Assembly: GCA_017458065.1 (NCBI GenBank)
Contig: JAFTGD010000019.1
Location: 1-43,704 of the forward strand
DNA: 43,704 nucleotides
Source: Oscillospiraceae bacterium
GTDB taxonomy: Bacteria; Bacillota; Clostridia; Oscillospirales; Oscillospiraceae
Reading direction: 5' to 3'
The notes beneath the pieces were generated by a model. That model did not search any database. It was not told where the DNA came from and saw nothing but the letters and a program-made list of their open reading frames with translations. Shown in pieces: positions 24,029 through 31,723 of this stretch. Numbering within the stretch: position 1 is the stretch's first letter; each line of letters begins with the position of its first letter. The position numbers and the translations under genes are program-made.

Positions 24029-24979
24029 TCAGGTCTCCTGCCGCATGAGGAAGGAGAAGATCTGGAAGGCCGTCTTCAGCGAGTTGTGGCGGATGGCGCC
24101 GTTCTCCACCGTCAGGAGCGCGTCTTCGATGACCTCGACATCGTAGTTCTTCAGCTCTTCCCGGTCCAGGGGGACCGGCTCCTTGCCCTCGGTCTTCAGA
24201 TAGTGCTCGGCAATCTCGGGCGCGGGCGGCGAGTTGTTCACGAGGACGATGTCGATCTTACGCTTTTTCAGATAGCTGTTCAGGACCCGCAGATGGTCCG
24301 AGACGGAGTAGCCGTCGGTCTCCCCCGGCTGCGTGACGATGTTGCAGACATAGAGGATCGGGGCCGAAGCCCTGGTCAGCGCTTTCAGAACCTCCGGGGA
24401 GATCAGGTGCGGCAGGATGCTGGTATAGAGGCTGCCCGGCGAGAAGACAATCAGATCCGCTTCCCGGATCTTCTCGATCACCGTCTCACAGATGTGGATG
24501 CTGTGGTCGTAGTTCAGCTTGCGGATGTTCTTCACATTCTGGCTGACCGCGACCTGACCGAAGAACTCCTGCCGGCCGTTCTTGCCGACAAGCTCGACCT
24601 TCTCCTCCGTGAGCGGGAGCACCGTCCCCTTGACGTTCAGCAGCTTGCACATGTAGCTTGTGGCTTCGGAGAGGCTGCCCTTCATGTCGATCAGGGCGGC
24701 CAGCATGATGTTGCGCACCGGGTGGTTGTAGAGGCTGCCGTCCTTCGAGAAGCGGTAGCGCAGCAGACGGAGGAAGTCCTCGTCCACATTGGCCATCGAG
24801 ATCAGCACCTTGCCCACATCGCCGACCGCGGGGATATCCAGTTCTTTTTTCAGGACGCCCGTGCTGCTGCCGTTGTCGCTGACCGTGATGACCGTCGTCA
24901 CGTCCACCGGGAACTGCTTCAGCCCTGACAGCAATACAGACAGGCCGGTTCCGCCTCCGAACACGATAATTTTCTTCAC
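24029..24979 (-). CDS. yvcK: YvcK/CofD-like factor (gluconeogenesis and cell-shape regulator)
   Basis: 316 residues. The GTG at 24977-24979 follows AAAGGAAG and opens with KKIIVFGGGTGLSVLLSGL, the family's glycine-rich nucleotide-binding N-terminus. Other marks are TVSDNGSSTG, DVGKVL, RNIMLAALI, FSPGSLYTSILPHL and CNIVTQPGETDGYS. In Bacillus YvcK binds UDP-sugars and affects central carbon flux and peptidoglycan growth. The usual neighbours rapZ and whiA are absent here. Confidence 0.9.
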   Translation of the reverse strand: MKKIIVFGGGTGLSVLLSGLKQFPVDVTTVITVSDNGSSTGVLKKELDIPAVGDVGKVLISMANVDEDFLRLLRYRFSKDGSLYNHPVRNIMLAALIDMKGSLSEATSYMCKLLNVKGTVLPLTEEKVELVGKNGRQEFFGQVAVSQNVKNIRKLNYDHSIHICETVIEKIREADLIVFSPGSLYTSILPHLISPEVLKALTRASAPILYVCNIVTQPGETDGYSVSDHLRVLNSYLKKRKIDIVLVNNSPPAPEIAEHYLKTEGKEPVPLDREELKNYDVEVIEDALLTVENGAIRHNSLKTAFQIFSFLMRQET

Positions 24980-24999
24980 GTTTCTCGCTTCCTTTAAGA

Positions 25000-25029
25000 A
25001 AGCAGGGAGTCCTGCCGGGCTCCCTGCTT
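25000..25029 (-). terminator. Terminator between the zinc-ribbon gene and yvcK
   Basis: AAGCAGGGAG (25000-25009) pairs perfectly with CTCCCTGCTT (25020-25029), ten-base loop. On the minus strand TTTCTT follows. It ends the gene at 25046 and precedes the yvcK start by about 20 bases, so yvcK would depend on read-through or an internal promoter. Confidence 0.65.
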
Positions 25030-25045
25030 GCATGATTCGGTTCTC

Positions 25046-25723
25046 TCAGCTGACCAGACGGACCACCAGCGCAACGGAGTAGTCGTTGCAGGTGACGGTC
25101 AGCGTACCAGGCGTTGCAGAGGTCTGCAGGATCTCAACCTTGCAGGATCTCGTATCGTCGCTCGGCGTGACCAGGAAGAGGGACTCGTCGCTGCTCTTCC
25201 AGGTGATTCTCGTGTTCTCGGCGGTGAAGACCTCCATCGGGAGCACGGTCGCCTGCAGCGTGATGCCGGCAGCGTCGCGGCTCAGACTCAGTGTGAACTC
25301 GTCCTTGACATCGGTACCGAAGCACTGGATGTTGATGCCTTCCACGGTCGGGGTCGGCGTCGGGGTCGGGGTGGGTGGCGGCTCAACCGTCGGGGCGGTG
25401 CTGATGGTGGGTGTGGGTGTCGCAACGATGTTGTTGTTGCTTCCTCTGCCGCCCTGATTGTCCAGGCCGTTGAGGCTGGTCGATACCATCACAATCACAG
25501 CGAGGATCACTGCGACAACCAGGATCAGGCCAAAAATCATCTGCCATCTGGTGTTGGTCTCAGCTCTCTCATAGGCCGCGGTGCCCTTTACCGTGCTCGG
25601 CGTGGGAGACGGTGTGCGGCTGCTCTGGGACACACGGCGTGTGCCGCAGTTGGGGCAGCGGCTGCGCAGCGCAGAGAAACTCTCCCCGCATCTGCGGCAT
25701 TTCACTTGTGGAATAACGCTCAT
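25046..25723 (-). CDS. Zinc-ribbon single-pass membrane protein with Thr-Pro linker and Ig-like domain
   Basis: 225 residues, ATG after GGAGG. An N-terminal zinc ribbon (CRRCGESFSALRSRCPNCG, residues 9-27) is followed by a Ser/Thr/Pro-rich linker, a membrane helix (about 61-85, MIFGLILVVAVILAVIVMV), a long TPTPTP stretch, and an external beta-sandwich-like domain of about 95 residues (FTLSLSRDAAGITLQATVLP, RITWKSSDESLF). This resembles bacterial Ig-like group 2 domains. The inside zinc ribbon plus outside Ig domain suggests a sensor or scaffold. No function is known to me. Confidence 0.7.
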   Translation of the reverse strand: MSVIPQVKCRRCGESFSALRSRCPNCGTRRVSQSSRTPSPTPSTVKGTAAYERAETNTRWQMIFGLILVVAVILAVIVMVSTSLNGLDNQGGRGSNNNIVATPTPTISTAPTVEPPPTPTPTPTPTVEGINIQCFGTDVKDEFTLSLSRDAAGITLQATVLPMEVFTAENTRITWKSSDESLFLVTPSDDTRSCKVEILQTSATPGTLTVTCNDYSVALVVRLVS

Positions 25724-25777
25724 TCAAAAGTTCCTCCATTCAAAGAGAAGATGGAAAAGGCGCTGTAAAACAGCATA

Positions 25778-25806
25778 ATAATACAACTAATTGCCTTTTT
25801 CGTCAA
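25778..25806 (-). promoter_or_regulatory. Promoter of the zinc-ribbon protein gene
   Basis: On the minus strand: TTGACG (25801-25806), 17-base spacer, TATTAT (25778-25783), 54 bases before the start codon. Confidence 0.65.
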
Positions 25807-25880
25807 GGGTTTGGCCCAAAAATACAGGATTTTTTAAGCATTTTCCGGGTTTTCTCCCCCACTTTTATCCCATTTTTTAT

Positions 25881-25908
25881 AAATTGCCGTTCGATGAGGC
25901 AATTTTTT
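25881..25908. terminator. Stem-loop after the glycosyltransferase gene
   Basis: AAATTGCC (25881-25888) pairs with GGCAATTT (25898-25905), nine-base loop, next to the stop codon at 25908. A T-run follows on the plus strand and an AT-rich tract on the minus strand. Confidence 0.6.
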
Positions 25909-26876
25909 CACTTCTCTGTGTCCCAGTTCTCCGTCCGTGCGCTGATGATGTAGCGCGGACGCTGCTTGGTCTCGAGGTAGATTTTGCCGATGTATTCCCC
26001 GATAATGCCGAGGCTGACCAGCTGCACGCCGCTGACGAAACAGACGATGCAGGTCATACTCGCCCAGCCCGGGACCGCCTTCCCGCAGATCGCCGTAATG
26101 AGCGCCCAGAGACAGCCGATAAAGCTGATAAGCGCAACGAGGGCGCCGAAGCTTGTGATCAGGCGCAGGGGCTTGACCGAGAGGCTGGTGATGCCGTCCA
26201 CGGCGAGGCCCAGCATCTTCTTCAGCGGATAGTGGCTCTCGCCGGCGATGCGCTCGGCGCGGGAATAGCTGACCGTGGTGCTCTTGAACCCGACCAGCGG
26301 CACCAAGCCGCGCAGATAGAGGTTCACTTCATGGAAGTTTGCAAACTCCTGCAGCACTCTCGCGCTCATAAGCCGGTAGTCCGCATGGTTGTAGACCACC
26401 TCCGCACCCATGGCTGAGAGCAGCTTATAAAAGCTCTGCGCCGTAAAGCGCTTGAAGAAGCTGTCGGTCTCCCGGCTGGAGCGCACGCCGTAGACCACGT
26501 CGTAGCCCTCCAGGTAGCAGTCGACCATCCTGTCCATGGCGTCGATGTCGTCCTGACCGTCGCAGTCGATGGAGATGGTGATGTCGCAGCGGTCCCTCGC
26601 CTCCAGCAGTCCGGCCAGGACGGCGTTCTGGTGGCCGCGGTTGCGGCTCTGCGAGATGCCGAGGTAGTGCGGGTCCTGCCCGGAGAGGCCGCAGATGATG
26701 TCCCAGGTGTTATCCCGGCTGCCGTCGTTGACAAAGAGAACGCGGCTGTCCGGGCTGATCTTGCCGGCTTCAGACAGGCTGTTCAGTTTCCCGAGGAACA
26801 GGGGCGCCGTCACGGGCAGAACCTCCTGCTCGTTGTAGCAGGGAATCACGATATAGAGCACAGGCGCCATGGTCAT
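25908..26876 (-). CDS. Family 2 glycosyltransferase, polyprenyl-phosphate type (GtrB/ArnC-like)
   Basis: 322 residues, ATG after GAAGGGAG and overlapping the stop of the HAD gene (ATGA). The GT-A domain has IVIPCYNEQEVLP near the N-terminus, FVNDGSRDNTW, SIDCDGQDD (DxD-like metal site) and YGVRSSRETDSFFKRFTAQS. Two C-terminal membrane helices (LITSFGALVALISFIGCLWA, then CIVCFVSGVQLVSLGIIGEY) anchor it. Such enzymes load a sugar on undecaprenyl phosphate for later modification of cell-wall or capsule glycans. It is the last gene of the run that begins at 29742. Confidence 0.9.
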   Translation of the reverse strand: MTMAPVLYIVIPCYNEQEVLPVTAPLFLGKLNSLSEAGKISPDSRVLFVNDGSRDNTWDIICGLSGQDPHYLGISQSRNRGHQNAVLAGLLEARDRCDITISIDCDGQDDIDAMDRMVDCYLEGYDVVYGVRSSRETDSFFKRFTAQSFYKLLSAMGAEVVYNHADYRLMSARVLQEFANFHEVNLYLRGLVPLVGFKSTTVSYSRAERIAGESHYPLKKMLGLAVDGITSLSVKPLRLITSFGALVALISFIGCLWALITAICGKAVPGWASMTCIVCFVSGVQLVSLGIIGEYIGKIYLETKQRPRYIISARTENWDTEK

Positions 26877-27547
26877 GCTTCTCCCTTCTCCGTTGTTCCG
26901 AAAAGGTATTCCGCCAGATCCCCGACCCGCTTGAAGTACAGGTCGCAGTTCTGCCGCATGAAGGTCTCGATTTCCGGGATGTCGTTGGCCCAGCCGGCCG
27001 CGGCAAAGGGAACGCCGCAGCCTCTGGCCATGTCGTAGCCCGGCTTCAGATCATCGATCATCAGCACTTCCTCCGGGCGCAGGTCATAGGTCCTCAGGAC
27101 CTCCTGCAGCGGCCAGAGCGCGGGCTTGCGCTTTTCCGGCGGCATCTCCCAGCCGAAGGCGAGATCCGGGGCCGGGAGGCCGTTTGCCTCATAGTCCCGC
27201 AGGATGTTGTCCCGGAAGGAGTGCGAGATCACCGCGGTGAGTCCCCCCTGTCGTTTCTGCTGCTCCATGATCTCGCGGATCCCGGCATAGGCCTCCGGGA
27301 TCCGGCCGCGGACATACTCTCTCCAGAACCGGCCTTCAAACTCGATCATCTCATCGTCCATCCCATACTCATCTCTGCACATTGGGATGAAGCCCGGAGA
27401 AAAATTCTTGATGAAATATTCCTCCAGGCCGCAGTGCCTGCCCGGGTAATACGCCTCCAGGAAGCGCTCGAAGCAGGGATGATGGATGGTGGCGGTGCTG
27501 TTTACCGTTGTGTCGTCGTGGTCAAACACGAGGCAGCGGTACTTCAT
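26873..27547 (-). CDS. HAD-superfamily hydrolase
   Basis: 224 residues. The ATG at 27545-27547 immediately follows the stop codon of the upstream gene (TGA-G-ATG), and translation is probably coupled. Motif I is VFDHDDTTVN (nucleophile Asp and general acid Asp), motif II SHSF, and the late motif MIDDLKPGYDMARGCG carries the acidic pair. The cap domain lies at about 15-95. It is probably a small-molecule or sugar phosphatase. The substrate is unknown. Confidence 0.85.
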   Translation of the reverse strand: MKYRCLVFDHDDTTVNSTATIHHPCFERFLEAYYPGRHCGLEEYFIKNFSPGFIPMCRDEYGMDDEMIEFEGRFWREYVRGRIPEAYAGIREIMEQQKRQGGLTAVISHSFRDNILRDYEANGLPAPDLAFGWEMPPEKRKPALWPLQEVLRTYDLRPEEVLMIDDLKPGYDMARGCGVPFAAAGWANDIPEIETFMRQNCDLYFKRVGDLAEYLFGTTEKGEA

Positions 27548-27548
27548 C

Positions 27549-28484
27549 TCAATAGAATGTCGCAACCGGCTGTTCCGGCGCTTCGCAGGGTTCGGAGGAG
27601 AGATAGGTCAGGACCGGGCCGCGCTTGCCGTAGGCGCGGTTGAATTTGAAGTTCACCTTCGCGGTCAGGATCATCCAGCTGTCGTCCTTGACGCTTCTGG
27701 CGTCCTTCCACTGGCACACCAGACCCGCAAACTGGATATCCTCCACGCAGCAGGTCATCACATGGCGGCCCGCCACAAAGGTCTCGGACGGCAGCTTCTG
27801 CCGCACCAGCGCGCGGCACTTGAAGCGGACCGTCTTCCCCTCGTACTTTTTGGGCTCTTCCGACATGTCCCGATACCAGGTGGCATAGTCGTCGTCCCCG
27901 ATCTCGACAATCGGCGCGTCCAGGTCAAAGGGCAGCGGGTCGACGATGTCGTCGTACTCCACCTTGCCGTCGGGGTACTCGTAGGCGATATCCGCTCGGC
28001 GGGAGGCGGCGCGCACCAGCTTGTGGTACTCCATCTTGTCCATCTCGGGCCGGAAGCGGTTAAAGACCACCAGCTCGCAGCTCTTCAGCTTGTCATAGAC
28101 CAGCTGGCGCATGTTCTCGTTATAGCGGAGGATGGTGTTGGCATCGGCGAAGAGGAACTCCTGATACACCATCCAGCCCTCGGGAAGGGCGGTGTACAGG
28201 ACGTCCAGCAGCCACATGCCGTTGTACTCGATGACGACGCGCTCCGCGTCCGTCTCGTCGGCAAGCTTCTGCAGGTTCTCCGCCGTCAGCTCCGACTGGT
28301 CCTCCAGCGTACGGATTTTTACGGTTTTGGACGCAAACTCGTCCGGAGCGTATTCCTCCTCGCCCTCTTCGCAGAGCAGCAGGAGGGTCTTCTCCCCGTT
28401 GCAGAAACGTCTGTCCTCCAGGGTCTCCTGGATGAATCTGGTCTTCCCTGCTTCCAGAAAGCCTGTGAACAGGTAGACCGGCAT
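27549..28484 (-). CDS. CobW-like P-loop protein with TIGR03943-type C-terminal domain
   Basis: 311 residues from the ATG at 28482-28484, after ACAGG; the frame extends back to a TTG at 28502 that lacks a ribosome-binding site. VYLFTGFLEAGKTR is a CobW/UreG-type Walker A. The region then diverges from ordinary CobW: no CxCC zinc motif, but VVIEYNGMW and VVFNRFRPEMD in the positions of Walker B and the specificity motif (NKxD replaced by NRFRPE). The C-terminal 120 residues (VRFKCRALV, ILTAKVNFKF) are beta-rich and resemble the domain named TIGR03943. It overlaps nothing but follows the His-rich CobW gene by ten bases and presumably works with it in metal handling. Confidence 0.7.
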   Translation of the reverse strand: MPVYLFTGFLEAGKTRFIQETLEDRRFCNGEKTLLLLCEEGEEEYAPDEFASKTVKIRTLEDQSELTAENLQKLADETDAERVVIEYNGMWLLDVLYTALPEGWMVYQEFLFADANTILRYNENMRQLVYDKLKSCELVVFNRFRPEMDKMEYHKLVRAASRRADIAYEYPDGKVEYDDIVDPLPFDLDAPIVEIGDDDYATWYRDMSEEPKKYEGKTVRFKCRALVRQKLPSETFVAGRHVMTCCVEDIQFAGLVCQWKDARSVKDDSWMILTAKVNFKFNRAYGKRGPVLTYLSSEPCEAPEQPVATFY

Positions 28485-28494
28485 ATCCTGTCTC

Positions 28495-29742
28495 TTACGC
28501 AATGCTGAACAGCTCCTTCAGGGCGTCTTCCTTGATCTTCGCACCGATCACGCAGAAGCGGCCGGTGACCGCGGGTGCGCCGCGGCGAATGTCCGTCTCG
28601 CCCGGTACATAGTCAAAGTAGATCCACTCGCCGTCGCTGGCATTGACGATGCCCTTGGCGCGCAGGACCGCGCCGTACTTCTCCTCATCCTGCAGCTGGC
28701 CCAGCTTGCTGCGCAGCTCTTCTTCGGTGAACTTGCGCGGCGTCTCCATGCCCCAGCTGCCGAAGATCTCGTCGGCGTGGTGATGGTGATGGTGATGATG
28801 GTGTCCGTGCTCGTCCTCATCGTCATCATCGTCGTGGTGATGGTGGCACTCGCACTCTGGGTCGTCGCACTCCTCGTCATCGTCATGATGATGGTGATGG
28901 TGGTGATGCTCGTGCTCGTCCTCATCGTCGTCATCGTCGTGGTGATGGTGGCACTCGCACTCGGGGTCGTCGCACTCCTCGTCATCGTCATGATGGTGGT
29001 GATGGTGGTGATGATGCTCGTGCTCGTCCTCATCGTCGTCATCGTCGTGGTGATGGTGGCACTCGCACTCGGGGTCGTCGCACTCCTCGTCATGGTCGTA
29101 ATGATGGTGGTGATGCTCATGCTCGTGCTTGAGCGCTTCCATCTCGGCGCGCAGGCCGTTTTCCTCCATGGCGGTCAGGATCTGCTTCCCGTCCAGCTCG
29201 GCCCACGGGGTGGTGATGAGCCCCGCTTCGGCGTTCATGCCCTTCAGCAGCTCCGTCGCCTCCAGAACCTTCTTCTCCCCGGCGGTGTCGGTGCGGCTCA
29301 TGACGATGAGGTCTGCGCTTGCGACCTGGTCGTTAAAGAACTCGCCGAAGTTCCTCGCGTACATCTTCGCCTTGCCGGCATCGACGACCGTCACCTTCGA
29401 GCCGATCTTCGCGTCCTCAACGCGCTCCACGGCCGCGGCCACGTCGGATAGTTTGCCGACGCCCGAGGGCTCAATCAGGATCCGGTCCGGCGCATAGTCC
29501 GCGATCACCTTTTTGAGCGCCTTGGTAAAGTCGCCCACCAGAGTGCAGCAGATGCAGCCGGAGTTCATCTCCGTGATCTCCACGCCCGCGTCCTGCAGGA
29601 AGCCGCCGTCGATGGCGATGTCGCCGAACTCATTCTCGATCAGGACGAGCTTTTCACCCTGATAGGCTTCCTGGATCAGCTTGCGGATCAGTGTGGTCTT
29701 TCCGGCTCCGAGAAATCCCGAAAAAATGTCAATCTTTGTCAT
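28495..29742 (-). CDS. CobW-family GTPase with a three-copy His/Asp/Cys metal-binding insert
   Basis: 415 residues, ATG preceded by TTGGAGG. GFLGAGKTT is the Walker A (9-17), SGCICC the CxCC metal-transfer motif (63-66), and EPSGVG a Walker B-type segment. Residues about 206-323 are an extreme low-complexity insert: three repeats of DEECDDPECECHHHH, an Asp/Glu tract and eight or nine His. The C-terminal CobW domain follows (KFTEEELRSKLG, GIVNASDGEWIYFDYVPG). Members of the family insert Zn, Co or other metals into target enzymes using GTP. The huge His/Cys/Asp reservoir suggests storage of Zn, Ni or Co. Which metal is used is unknown. Confidence 0.88.
   Translation of the reverse strand: MTKIDIFSGFLGAGKTTLIRKLIQEAYQGEKLVLIENEFGDIAIDGGFLQDAGVEITEMNSGCICCTLVGDFTKALKKVIADYAPDRILIEPSGVGKLSDVAAAVERVEDAKIGSKVTVVDAGKAKMYARNFGEFFNDQVASADLIVMSRTDTAGEKKVLEATELLKGMNAEAGLITTPWAELDGKQILTAMEENGLRAEMEALKHEHEHHHHHYDHDEECDDPECECHHHHDDDDDEDEHEHHHHHHHHHDDDEECDDPECECHHHHDDDDDEDEHEHHHHHHHHDDDEECDDPECECHHHHDDDDDEDEHGHHHHHHHHHADEIFGSWGMETPRKFTEEELRSKLGQLQDEEKYGAVLRAKGIVNASDGEWIYFDYVPGETDIRRGAPAVTGRFCVIGAKIKEDALKELFSIA
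28778..29127. repeat. Three tandem ~105-108 bp units coding the His/Asp/Cys insert
   Basis: The segment GTCGTCGCACTCCTC begins at 28861, 28966 and 29074, periods of 105 and 108 bases. The copies are almost identical at DNA level and differ by one His codon and a few substitutions, which suggests recent duplication and slippage. The unit number is likely to vary between strains. Confidence 0.9.
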
Positions 29743-29805
29743 GTTGCTGTTTTGCCTCCAATGATACGATGTCTCTCCCGAGGCATCATGATTTTGTAAA
29801 TAGAG

Positions 29806-29834
29806 ATTGTATCACGCACTGTCATGCTTTACAA
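29806..29834 (-). promoter_or_regulatory. Promoter of the CobW-to-glycosyltransferase operon
   Basis: On the minus strand: TTGTAA (29829-29834), 17-base spacer, TACAAT (29806-29811). The -35 box overlaps the stop codon of the D,D-carboxypeptidase gene. No metal-responsive operator could be recognised with certainty. Confidence 0.55.
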
Positions 29835-31226
29835 GTCCCAGCCCTCGCGCCGCTTCTCCTCAAACTCCTTCTGGCGCTTTCTTCGGCGGATTTCCGCCTG
29901 GCGGCGCTCCTCGAGGTACTTCTCCCTCGCCTTGCGGTAGCGGATCTGCAGCGTGATGTAGAGCGCCGCGATCACCAGCACCACCACCGTCACGCCGATG
30001 ACCCAGCGGTTGGAGAAGAAGTCCTTCAGCTGCCGCTTCATGTACTCGGAGCGCGCCAGGTCGACTTCCTCGCGGGTGATCAGGTTCACGGTGCCGTAGA
30101 CTTCGCCGTTCACGCTCACAACCGCCTCGCCAAGGATCTCCCCGGCCTTGACCGGTGCGGTGAGCTCGGTGTTGTAGATGCGGAAGTCCAGACTCACGTC
30201 CTCGTCCGTGGTATCGCGCGGCAGCAGCAGCCTCAGCCTCTGCTGCGGATACAGGACCGCCTTGGCGTGGTCCTGGGCCAGCTCCACATCCAGCTCATAG
30301 ACCGGTGTGGAGGTGTCGATCACGTTGCGGTAGGAGAAGTCCGAGAAGCCCCAGTTATAGAGCTTGATGGTGTCTTCAAAGTTCAGATAGTCCTCGATGT
30401 GCGCGTTCAGCCAGCCGTCGCAGCCCATGACCACGGCGAGGAAGTGCAGGCCCTCACGCTCGGCCGTGGAGATCAGGCAGTAGCCCGCCGCCCGGGTATA
30501 GCCCGTCTTGACGCCGGCCGCGCCGGTGTAGAGGTAGCGGTTGCCGCCGTAGACCGACTGGCTGCTGATGAGGGCGTTGGAGTTGTGGTACTCGCGCTCG
30601 TCATGCAAGTTGGTGGCCGGGATGTTGACGTCGGCGATGTTGCAGACGACCATGAAGTAGTCATGGGAGATGGCCTCCTGGGTGATGAGGAACATCTCGT
30701 AAGCCGTGGTCTGGTTGTTGTTGGAGAGGCCGTTCGGGTCGTCAAAATGGGTGACCTCACAGCCGAGCTCCTTCGCCCGGTCGTTCATCATGGCGACGAA
30801 GTTGTCAATACTGCCGCCGATCAGCGAGGCCAAAACATTGCAGGCGTCGCTGGCGGACTGGATCATCGAGCAGTACAGCAGGTCGCGGAAGGTCAGCTGC
30901 TCGCCCGGGACGATCTCGGCGCTGCTGCTCTCCTCGTCCAGGCCCGCGCGGCAGTCTTCGCCCGCGATGACCGCCTCTTCCAGGCTGTGCTCCCCGCGCT
31001 CCACGGACTCCACCGCCAGCAGCACCGTCATGATCTTGGTCAGACTCGCCGGCGTCACGACGGTATCGGCGTCTTTCGAATAGATCACCCTGCCGGTGTT
31101 CAGATCGGCGAGAACAACGTTCTTGCCGTTCAGCTCCGGCGCAGGAGACGCAAAAGCAGACGGAGCCAGCATCGACAGCGCGATGCAGCAGAGCAGAAGC
31201 AGGGGCAGCAGCTTAATTTTTTTCAT
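29829..31226 (-). CDS. dacF: D-alanyl-D-alanine carboxypeptidase (S11 family) with C-terminal membrane anchor
   Basis: 465 residues. A signal peptide (KKIKLLPLLLLCCIALSMLA) ends at about residue 27. Motif 1 is SLTK (TPASLTKIM) with the catalytic Ser and Lys, and motif 3 is KTG (GVKTGYTRAAGY). Motif 2 reads SAS in QSASDACN, where the family usually has SxN (SGN or SAN). A beta-rich domain follows, then a membrane helix (about 411-432, VIGVTVVVLVIAALYITL) and a very basic Arg/Lys/Glu tail. It trims the last D-Ala from peptidoglycan stem peptides outside the cell. It diverges from the ComEA-like gene. Confidence 0.88.
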   Translation of the reverse strand: MKKIKLLPLLLLCCIALSMLAPSAFASPAPELNGKNVVLADLNTGRVIYSKDADTVVTPASLTKIMTVLLAVESVERGEHSLEEAVIAGEDCRAGLDEESSSAEIVPGEQLTFRDLLYCSMIQSASDACNVLASLIGGSIDNFVAMMNDRAKELGCEVTHFDDPNGLSNNNQTTAYEMFLITQEAISHDYFMVVCNIADVNIPATNLHDEREYHNSNALISSQSVYGGNRYLYTGAAGVKTGYTRAAGYCLISTAEREGLHFLAVVMGCDGWLNAHIEDYLNFEDTIKLYNWGFSDFSYRNVIDTSTPVYELDVELAQDHAKAVLYPQQRLRLLLPRDTTDEDVSLDFRIYNTELTAPVKAGEILGEAVVSVNGEVYGTVNLITREEVDLARSEYMKRQLKDFFSNRWVIGVTVVVLVIAALYITLQIRYRKAREKYLEERRQAEIRRRKRQKEFEEKRREGWDL

Positions 31227-31291
31227 TTTGGACTCCCGTTTATCCTTGGAATGTGATATAGTAAGCAGGAAGCGGCGCGTTCTCTTCCGGC

Positions 31292-31344
31292 TTAGACTGT
31301 TCAGGCTAAGTTATTATTATAAAGTTTAGCCGCTGGAATTGCAA
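31292..31344. promoter_or_regulatory. Overlapping divergent promoters of dacF and the comEA-RR-HK-pepP operon
   Basis: Minus strand (dacF): TTGCAA (31339-31344), 17-base spacer, perfect TATAAT (31316-31321). Plus strand: TTAGAC (31292-31297), 17 bases, TATTAT (31315-31320). The two -10 boxes overlap almost fully, so only one direction can be used at a time. GGCTAA (31304-31309) and TTAGCC (31326-31331) form a dyad around them, a candidate operator, perhaps for the response regulator at 31704. Confidence 0.5.
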
Positions 31345-31366
31345 CGTTTTTTTGGAGCCGCTGCCT

Positions 31367-31723
31367 ATGAAAAAACGAACCGCCCTGCTGCTCGGGCTTT
31401 CGGCCACCGCCGCCTTTCTTCTCTTCCTCTTTGTCCGCACGCTTACCTTCGCGCCGGCCGGCGTCACCGTCCATCCGGAGCATCGCACCGCCGAGGAAGA
31501 TCTGCGGCTGGATCTCAATCTCGCCTCCCCGGAGGAGCTGCAGCTTCTGCCCGGGATCGGCCCCTCGCTGAGCGAGGCCATCGTCGCCCGGCGGGAGGAG
31601 CACGGGGCGTTCCGCTCCGTGGATGAGCTGGCGGAGGTGCCCGGCATCGGGGAGAAGACGCTCTCCGCCGTCCGTGACTATGTCTTTGTAAAAGGAGGGA
31701 CCGATGAAGATCCTGGTAGTTGA
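31367..31723 (+). CDS. ComEA-like membrane-anchored helix-hairpin-helix protein
   Basis: 118 residues, ATG at 31367 after GGAG. An N-terminal membrane helix (TALLLGLSATAAFLLFLFV) is followed by a short linker and a pair of helix-hairpin-helix DNA-binding motifs (LDLNLASPEELQLLPGIGPS, then FRSVDELAEVPGIGEKTL). ComEA binds incoming DNA for transformation, but this protein lacks the long linker of Bacillus ComEA, and no other competence genes are present. Its 3' end overlaps the response regulator by 20 bases. Confidence 0.8.
   Translation: MKKRTALLLGLSATAAFLLFLFVRTLTFAPAGVTVHPEHRTAEEDLRLDLNLASPEELQLLPGIGPSLSEAIVARREEHGAFRSVDELAEVPGIGEKTLSAVRDYVFVKGGTDEDPGS

Noticed and set aside
28778-29127. 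Tandem repeats considered as a CRISPR array
   Set aside because: Units are in frame, contiguous and without unique spacers; they code the metal-binding insert, and no cas genes are nearby.
28777-29451. Plus-strand frame coding a Val/Met/Leu-rich apparent membrane protein
   Set aside because: It is the complement of the His/Asp repeats, which always reads as hydrophobic codons; there is no ribosome-binding site.
31367-31723. ComEA-like gene as part of a competence locus
   Set aside because: No comEB, comEC or pilus genes adjoin it; the neighbours are a two-component system and a peptidase.
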